Source: Forficula auricularia
Lineage: Eukaryota > Arthropoda > Insecta > Dermaptera > Forficulidae
Assembly (NCBI GenBank): GCA_024734495.1
Contig: JALMQS010000225.1
Location: 14,294,096 to 14,358,095 of the forward strand
Length of the DNA: 64,000 bases
Direction of reading: 5' to 3'
Within the stretch, counting starts at the first letter, position 1. The number at the start of each line of letters is the position of its first letter. The notes under the pieces were generated by a model, which made no database searches, was not told the origin of the DNA, and was given only the letters and a program-made list of their open reading frames with translations. This document shows, piece by piece, positions 59,301 through 64,000 of this stretch. A program made the position numbers and the translations under genes.

Positions 59301-61838
59301 TTACTAAATTTTTTTATTCGACCCCAGGAAGGGCATGTACCCCCCTGCGGACGCCCATGCAGAGATATATATAATAATTTTTGGAATAATGAAATACAAT
59401 GATATTTTTTTTTTAGATAATATGGTTAAAAGGGATAGTCAGGGTTGGGACTAGAAGTATAGGTGTTGAAACCAGTGATGGTATTTTTCTTATGAGGATG
59501 ATTCAGATGGTTATATAGATTATAAGGATATAGGGAAGAATGGTATTAATTTAAATACAGTCTTGTTCCTACAAGTTAGTTAATTCAGATATTAATATGT
59601 AAGTTTGCATTGATTTACATTGGTTTGCATTGATTGACTTCCGTCTGTCTATTTATTACTAATTGGTATTATAGTCTTCTGCCTCCTATGATTAAATCAA
59701 TTATAAATTTTGTCAAGTCCTAAAGTCCTAGAATTGTAAAAAAAATTATTTAGTTCTCACAAGCAGAGATTAATTGAGGTAGAGAGAGATCATACCATCC
59801 TTATTAAGGTTTTGACCAGATTTCCTTAACAACTTATTGCAAATGCCGGGATGGCTAATGCGTCGCTTGCTCCTGGTATCGGGTTTTTGCGCGGAATTTT
59901 TAAATTACTTTTTGTCTTTTGATAGAAATCTATGATCATGTTATTTGTTAATGAGCATACATTTCTATTCTTTTTTCTTTTTCTTTTTTTTTCTTTTTTT
60001 ACTTGTTTATTATTTGTTAAATTGTTGTAATTAATTTGTATTGATGTTTGTTAATGTATTGTAGCTAGATTGTGTTGATGTTTGGAGGACCTAGCCACTG
60101 AGGACTTGTGCCTCTAAGCAGGTCGAGGAGTAAAGATTTATTTATTATTTATTTATAAAATACCAATTACATCAAAACTATTAACCAGGTATTATTATAT
60201 CAATGATTATACTAATACTAGATAGTAGGTAGCAAATAATAATCAAATTTCAGTAATTGAAATAAAAGATAATAATTATTTTCTTCTGTTGAAGCCGGTA
60301 ACAAGTAGCAAATTATGCACAAATGCATATGAAATAATATATTATTTAAATTAGTACTTGTGACTGGACTGATTAAAGCCCTTTCTTGAGTGATCTAATG
60401 TCATTTCATATTTATCTAAAAAGTAGTTGATAAAGAAATATTTCTCCAAAATAATTAAAAATGCTTTCTATTGGAAAATGTGTGACAAAATTAAACAGAC
60501 AATCAAAACACATTATTTTTAATATAATGAATTTTAATATTCATGATGAGATTAAGTTGATAATTAGAAAAAAATCACTTGTCGGGAATGACGGAGGGAC
60601 GGATGAATAATTAAGACGCTGTCAATGAGAATCGCCATCAAAACAAGACGAATCGGTATAAAAACGTTGCCGATCAGCCCTTTGGCTCAGAAACGGCAAG
60701 TGGCGAGGACAGCAACAACAACAACAACCTTTGGGCAACTACTCGCAACAACCACCCACACCACAGGTATGCCTAGTCTCTTTTTACCTAGGTATTCTAT
60801 TCATTTCATACATAAATAAATATAAATTGCTTATAAAAAACTCTGAAAACGTTTTTATTTTAATCCAAACGTTTTGAGCAAATTTCCACTTTATCAATAG
60901 AAATTTGAAAAAATAATTGCTTCAAGAAATGAATATAAAATATAAATAGAACCAATAGATATCTTGAAAATAGACAATGATACAGATTGTTTTGGAGATG
61001 AATTTATTTTGAATTAAAATAAAAGAATGTAAATATTTCCGAAAAAGTATTTTTTCCTAAAATTTTTTGATAAATAGAAAAACAGTCAAAATCTGACATT
61101 TTTTCTGATATTTACTTAATTAACAAAAATTTTAGAAAAAATAATTTTCGTTATTATTAATATTTTAAATTTTTATTCAAAGTAAATTCATCTCCAAGAC
61201 AATTTGTATCATCATCTATTCTAAAGATAAAAGTAAATAAATATTTTATTAGATATCAATTTACTATGAGTTAGGTTTTCTAGGTCACTTGTTTCACGTT
61301 AAAAATTAAAAAATAAAAGAGGTTAATTTTTTCAATATAAGTATATATTTTGGGCTATCAACCCATCTTCAGGAATTACAGAAAATCATCTATTCTCAAA
61401 ATATTTATTTGTTTTTAGTTGATTTATCATTCCCATATTAAAACAACTATTTTTTTAAATTTCTTAAAAATTCACTGATAAAGGGAGAAATTTTTACAAA
61501 ACGTTTGGATTTTACATGAAAGTTTTAAGCTTGTTTTTTATAAAATGTTTATATTTATAAAACAGTCAACATACAATTTTTTCAATCTATTCATTATTTA
61601 AAGGGTGTGTATTGATTGTATATACGGTATATAGGGAAGATATGTACCATATATGTGTGTGGGTTACCTGTACATTTGGTGAGGAAGGGTATAGCCCCGC
61701 TGGGCGGATACTTGTAGTTGACCGAGATGACGACGGGGAGGACCAGGCAGGAATAGCCGAGCCCTACGCTGCCCACAAGTATCGAGGCCTGAGACCGGGC
61801 CAAATACGGCAGAAGGGCAACTACCGAGAGTAGGCAAA
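53385..61838 (-). CDS. RING-H2 multi-span E3 ubiquitin ligase, TRC8-like (partial)
   Basis: Likely ER-membrane ubiquitin ligase. Minus-strand exons 61,668-61,838, 55,635-55,753 and 53,385-54,173 have correct borders (acceptors TTTCAG, TTTTAG and TTCAAG; donors GTAACC and GTAAGT) and matching phases (1 then 0), giving about 358 residues to the stop. The first exon encodes two hydrophobic stretches (LLSVVALLPYLA; SVGLGYSCLVLPVVI) and the last about six more. The C-terminus has CAVC..ITPCHHMFHGEC..CPIC, a C3H2C3 RING-H2. DVCAVC, ARITPC and the preceding charged linker resemble RNF139/TRC8 and RNF145. The Trp expected after the sixth ligand (LRKWL) is Cys (LRQCL). The N-terminal exons lie beyond 61,838 or outside the window. 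Exact orthology is uncertain. Confidence 0.8.
54260..54450. repeat. Fragment of the GAAAACGTTT palindromic family
   Basis: Located in intron 2 of the RING gene. GAAAACGTTTATTTGAAGACC, CTCCCTTTATCAAGGAAAT and CAATGATACAGATTGCTTTAG match 60,840-61,020 and, inverted, 61,170-61,530. On the minus strand it holds a hammerhead-like unit (TTGATAA, A, GGGAG..CTCCC, GAAAC) in which the conserved G of CTGANGA is A. Confidence 0.6.
54451..55634. other. Intron of the RING gene, no internal feature recognised
   Basis: AT-rich. No bounded element or exon is supported. Confidence 0.4.
56200..56560 (+). repeat. Dispersed repeat R1, copy 4
   Basis: In the large intron of the RING gene. AAAATGTCTGAAACGTGAAG, TAGATTCCGATACCCACGAT, CATAATGTTTGTATTTTC and the end GTACCGAGTTTTGAAAAAG match the other copies. 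Confidence 0.6.
57055..57206. mobile_element. Near-perfect 152-bp hairpin element
   Basis: Arms of about 69 bases (CCAGTTGTATGTCGATTGG outward) are identical except for a one-base indel. The loop is about 13 bases (TGCCCGATGGGAT region). No decay between arms suggests a recent origin or ongoing gene conversion. No clear target duplication. Confidence 0.8.
57278..57717. mobile_element. GGCAGTCC-family MITE with hammerhead-like motifs
   Basis: Left terminus AAATAAGTAGATTATAATGA..AAGGCAGTCC is answered by GGCTGCCTTTCATTATAACC..TACTTATTT. The arms also share CTCTCCTTTCAGTGATAGCA and TATTCAATACCCTGAAGAAG. The left arm holds an intact motif on the minus strand and the right arm a decayed one on the plus strand (57,611-57,663, GAAACTTCG, one hairpin base changed). 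Confidence 0.85.
57342..57384 (-). other. Hammerhead-ribozyme-like motif
   Basis: On the minus strand: TTCAAT-ACC, CTGAAGA, extra A, GGAGA..TCTCC hairpin, GAAA, CGTC, GAAA-ATTGAA. TTCAAT pairs with ATTGAA (six pairs) outside an internal loop, and C pairs with G next to the core. There is a GUC triplet and self-complementary ACGT. An internal loop in stem I is normal in natural hammerheads. Confidence 0.6.
57800..57830 (-). mobile_element. Short Helitron-like end remnant
   Basis: On the minus strand GTGCCCGCAGCTAG is followed by T. Only the last part of the terminal hairpin is present, so this is a weak call. Confidence 0.35.
57831..59111. other. Intron sequence, nothing recognised
   Basis: AT-rich. 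No exon or bounded repeat is supported. Confidence 0.4.
59112..59359. mobile_element. hAT-like MITE with GGGCGTCCGCAG ends
   Basis: CAAGGGCGTCCGCAG on the left is answered by CTGCGGACGCCCATG on the right. Flanks CAAGATAT and CAGAGATAT are similar but not identical, so the 8-bp duplication is only probable. No coding content. Confidence 0.65.
59775..60150 (+). mobile_element. Retroelement 3' end, copy 2
   Basis: Homologous to 37,040-37,395 through TAATGCGTCGCTTGCTCC, TCTATGATCATGTTATTTGT and GCCTCTAAGCAGGTCGAG, ending in (ATTT)n. Same interpretation as copy 1. Confidence 0.6.
60657..60766 (+). promoter_or_regulatory. Possible TATA promoter and first exon
   Basis: TATAAAAA (60,657-60,664) lies 32 bases upstream of CTCAGAAAC, whose A at 60,689 would be an insect-type initiator. 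The following 78 bases are GC-richer, with (CAA)n, and end at CACAG followed by GTATGC, a good donor at 60,767. It is on the plus strand, inside the intron of the minus-strand RING gene. The next exon would lie to the right and was not found. Confidence 0.4.
60820..61560. mobile_element. Large palindrome with an inner element
   Basis: The left arm (GAAAACGTTTTTATTTTAAT, CCAAACGTTTTGAGC, CAATGATACAGATTGTTTTG) is answered by the right arm (CAATTTGTATCATCATC, GATAAAGGGAGAAAT, AAACGTTTGGATTTTA). Near the centre, 61,265-61,385 is an inverted copy of the element at 10,855-10,975. It carries a hammerhead-like unit on the minus strand (61,324-61,378: stem I TAATTC/GAA..ATTA, CTGAAGA, T, GGG..CCC, with GAAA changed to AAAA). 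Confidence 0.7.
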
Positions 61839-62329
61839 CTGAAACGAAAGACCATATAAGGTATAATTAGAACAAGATTAGCATTTCCAAAAAAATAAAG
61901 AAACAAAATATGTGAGCATCAAACACATAAGCTCACGGGGGAAGTGAAACTTTAATTTTAAAACCATCTAATAACTTATGACAAATAAAATTTATTAAAA
62001 TTAGAAAATTTAAATTATTATTTTAAAATCAAGACTTGTCTCTTTTTCTCCTCTATTAGGTAATTTCCCCTTTATTGTAACAAAAAAATTCAAACAAATA
62101 CATCGCTAAAGAAGTTTCACTTCAAAAAAATTGGAAATTCCTTTCGATGATTATTGATAAAAAATTTTAATTAATTTTCTATTTACTCTATTAGGGGTCT
62201 AAAGTAAAATAGAAATTAAAAATATTTTAACAAATTTAGAAAATGAATTGGCTAGAACACCAGCTATTAAACTGCCCATTTCCGGGGTCACCGTAACAAT
62301 TTTGACTATAACTTTACATCAGATGTGTC
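61839..62329. other. Sequence upstream of the first visible RING-gene exon
   Basis: Expected to be intron. No further exon with correct phase was recognised. Confidence 0.4.
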
Positions 62330-62454
62330 AAACTGGCGGCGACTTCATTTATTTCTGGCCCCTTAAGAAAATTGTAGATTATAAGGCTTTTATAAAAAAA
62401 TTTTCACCTATCACATAAATGGTTCACAACATAAATGAGTTTGACACTCGCCTG
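62330..62454. mobile_element. 125-bp hAT MITE
   Basis: It starts CAGATGTGTCAAACT and ends GTTTGACACTCGCCTG. It is flanked by the perfect 8-bp duplication CTTTACAT (62,322-62,329 and 62,455-62,462). The ends and duplication length identify hAT. Confidence 0.9.
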
Positions 62455-62722
62455 CTTTACATCCTCCAAATTTTCGTTTTTATTCAGATACCTAACGCAT
62501 TTAACAAAAATCCTACATGGTCAAGACTTTTTGTATTTGTTGTTACTTAACTAGCTATTGATATAACTTAAACAATAATTAGTTTTATTCTACTGCAAAT
62601 ACGGGGGACCATTTATTTAGATGACAGTTCGAGGTTTAAAAAAATTGAATAATCTCTTAAATGAAATTTGTTAATATTTAAAGAACTTTTCTCTTTGGAG
62701 AGAGACGAACTGGTAGAATTTT

Positions 62723-63010
62723 TAGTTGAAAAGTAATGGAAGGCAGTCTAGGGGTAGTGAAGAAAAAATTATTTCATTTTCAAATAAGATGTATTTGTAT
62801 TTATTGGACTGTCATTCTTTTTTCTCCCTTTCTTGTTTGTTTCCTTGATTGACCCTTTGAAACCCTGAAGAAGGGAAGAATCCTCCGAAACGTTGATTTT
62901 AAGGAAAGAGGGGGAAAAATGACAGTCCAATAAATACATCTTATTTGAAAATGTAATAATTTTTTCTTCACTACCCTTAGGCTGCCTTCTATTATAATAC
63001 TTTTCAACTA
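62723..63010. mobile_element. GGCAGTCC-family MITE with hammerhead-like motif
   Basis: TAGTTGAAAAGTA..GGAAGGCAGTC is answered by GGCTGCCTTC..TACTTTTCAACTA. The plus-strand motif at 62,854-62,904 has CCTT..ACC, CTGAAGA, extra A, an imperfect hairpin (GGGA..TCC), GAAA, CGTT, GA..AAGG. Outer stem I is CCTT/AAGG. GUU is an acceptable cleavage triplet. Confidence 0.75.
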
Positions 63011-63077
63011 GAAATTTGTTGTTTTTTAGTGAGATTTGGTTATTTATTATTTTTATTTTTTGACCAAGACATCGTCC

Positions 63078-63114
63078 AGATGTTGCCCGAAGCGGAGCTG
63101 CGGGTAACAGCTAG
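63078..63114 (+). mobile_element. Helitron-like 3' end
   Basis: TTGCCCGAAGCGGAGCTGCG is the start of an imperfect hairpin closed by CGGG, followed by TAACAGCTAG and T. This phrase is common at the 3' ends of insect Helitrons. The body to the left is not delimited and probably overlaps the preceding MITE's flank. Confidence 0.6.
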
Positions 63115-63658
63115 TAACTTTTATTTTGTCAACCCCTTTATTTTTCCATCCAAAGGTAATGTTTGCCTATAATTTAAATATTCTTTGAAGATCTAACTAC
63201 ATAATAAATTGGCGTGTGATGGATTCTAGCCACCCCATTTCTAGCCCCTTTTAATCTGTTTGTCTGACGGCAAGTGTGGCAGGGAAGAAAGGGAAGTTGA
63301 TCGTTCCACGTCCACGTTTCGCGTGCCAAATCGCACATCCGTGTTGTCTCAGGCGTCCAAGTGCCAAGAAGTTTGTTAGTTAGTCTCTCGCACAGTATTC
63401 CGACATTTCTAGAGACACGGGTTATTCGCCTCCATAGAGACAACGATTTACAAAAATTGCAATGTCCTTGTGGTCATTTAATTAGATAATCGATTTTAAA
63501 TCAAACTACGGAGATTAAATGATATTCACTAGGAGATGAAAAGTTATTGAAACAAAGCTATAATTCGATCTCTTTTTAATCTTTATAATTAATTTAAATA
63601 AATATTGAAATCTCATTCAGAAATATTTAAAAAATAAATTTTAAATTTCGAGATTTAA
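63115..63658. other. Unrecognised sequence with a GC-richer patch
   Basis: 63,220-63,440 has balanced composition and an open minus-strand frame of 89 codons containing TWTPETTRMCDLARETWTW and a CHTC motif. No known domain is seen, and no splice site joins it in phase to the RING gene, so it is left uncalled. Confidence 0.3.
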
Positions 63659-64000
63659 GGTAGTTGTTTCGCGACAATACTAGCAAAAAGTTAATGCTAG
63701 AGTATATAGTACAGACAATAAGCAGTCATAATTCATAAACCCAAAACTTTTTGCTGTTTATGTACCACTACTAGCCAATCCAGTGCTCGTTTGACAAATC
63801 TGGCAACATTGTCCGAGCTTGAATATTTTTATCATAGAAATGTCAGATAAAGTACATTATAAAGGGAGATTTATTAAACAAAAAGTTCTTAATAAGCGAT
63901 TAAAAGCTGTTGCGACAATGGCTGAAGCGAAAAAAACGTCAAAAAAGTACTAAAGTTAATCCACTTTTTAGGTTAATTATATGCGTTGTTGCCAGCTTGT
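63659..64000 (+). mobile_element. GGTAGTT element, runs off the window
   Basis: After TTAA (63,655-63,658) comes GGTAGTTGTTTCGCGAC and then about 170 bases matching, inverted, the right end of the 30,753-31,480 element. From 63,840 an ATG opens 37 codons (HYKGRFIKQKVLNKRLKAVA) to a TAA. This may be the N-terminus of a decayed transposase, but the family is not recognised. Confidence 0.65.

Noticed and set aside
61612..61906. Other open frames across the 61.7-kb exon
   Set aside because: Only the frame with hydrophobic LLPYLA..VVI content has splice sites and phase matching the next RING-gene exon.
63174..63443. Upstream exon of the RING gene
   Set aside because: No acceptor and donor pair in the required phase and no membrane-type sequence.

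Overview
This is a eukaryotic, strongly AT-rich window, most likely from an insect genome. The evidence is spliceosomal introns with GT/AG borders, tRNA-derived SINEs, hAT, Helitron and foldback elements with target-site duplications, and a fragment of mitochondrial cox2 that reads through only with UGA as Trp. The insect order cannot be fixed from the sequence. Genes occupy a few kilobases; nearly everything else is repeats and unrecognised AT-rich DNA. Most short open frames here are chance frames.

Left part (1-40,000): no complete protein gene is seen. It holds layered mobile DNA: MITEs, hAT-like elements with 8-bp duplications, Helitron 3' ends, three copies of one tRNA-SINE, a second SINE nested in a long palindrome, a 150-bp tandem satellite (28,541-30,210) interrupted by a foldback element, a cox2 NUMT (about 26,093-26,330) and a dispersed repeat called R1 here. 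A GC-rich island at 40,680-41,180 carries a probable first coding exon on the minus strand.

Gene cluster (44,993-49,683, plus strand): four reading frames lie head to tail. They are CMC4 (three exons), an unrecognised 52-residue one-membrane-span protein overlapping the CMC4 3' end, a twin-CX9C protein resembling NDUFAF8, and intronless PIGM. The last three and the CMC4 end share one uninterrupted stretch with spacers of 19 and 8 bases, which suggests a polycistronic transcript. CMC4 and NDUFAF8 act in mitochondria; PIGM adds the first mannose of GPI anchors in the ER. CMC4 intron 2 holds a hAT element with a decayed transposase and a nested SINE.

Right part (53,385-61,838, minus strand): three phase-compatible exons encode the C-terminal part of a multi-membrane-span RING-H2 ubiquitin ligase of the TRC8 (RNF139/RNF145) type. 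Its 5' end is not identified. Its large intron contains foldback elements and, on the opposite strand, a TATA/initiator-like first exon near 60,657.

Most unusual observation: several unrelated palindromic repeat families carry the same hammerhead-ribozyme-like core. It consists of a CTGANGA box, one extra base, a hairpin, GAAA, a self-complementary short segment and a UH cleavage position, bracketed by a pairing stem I. About seven copies look intact and ten or more are decayed.
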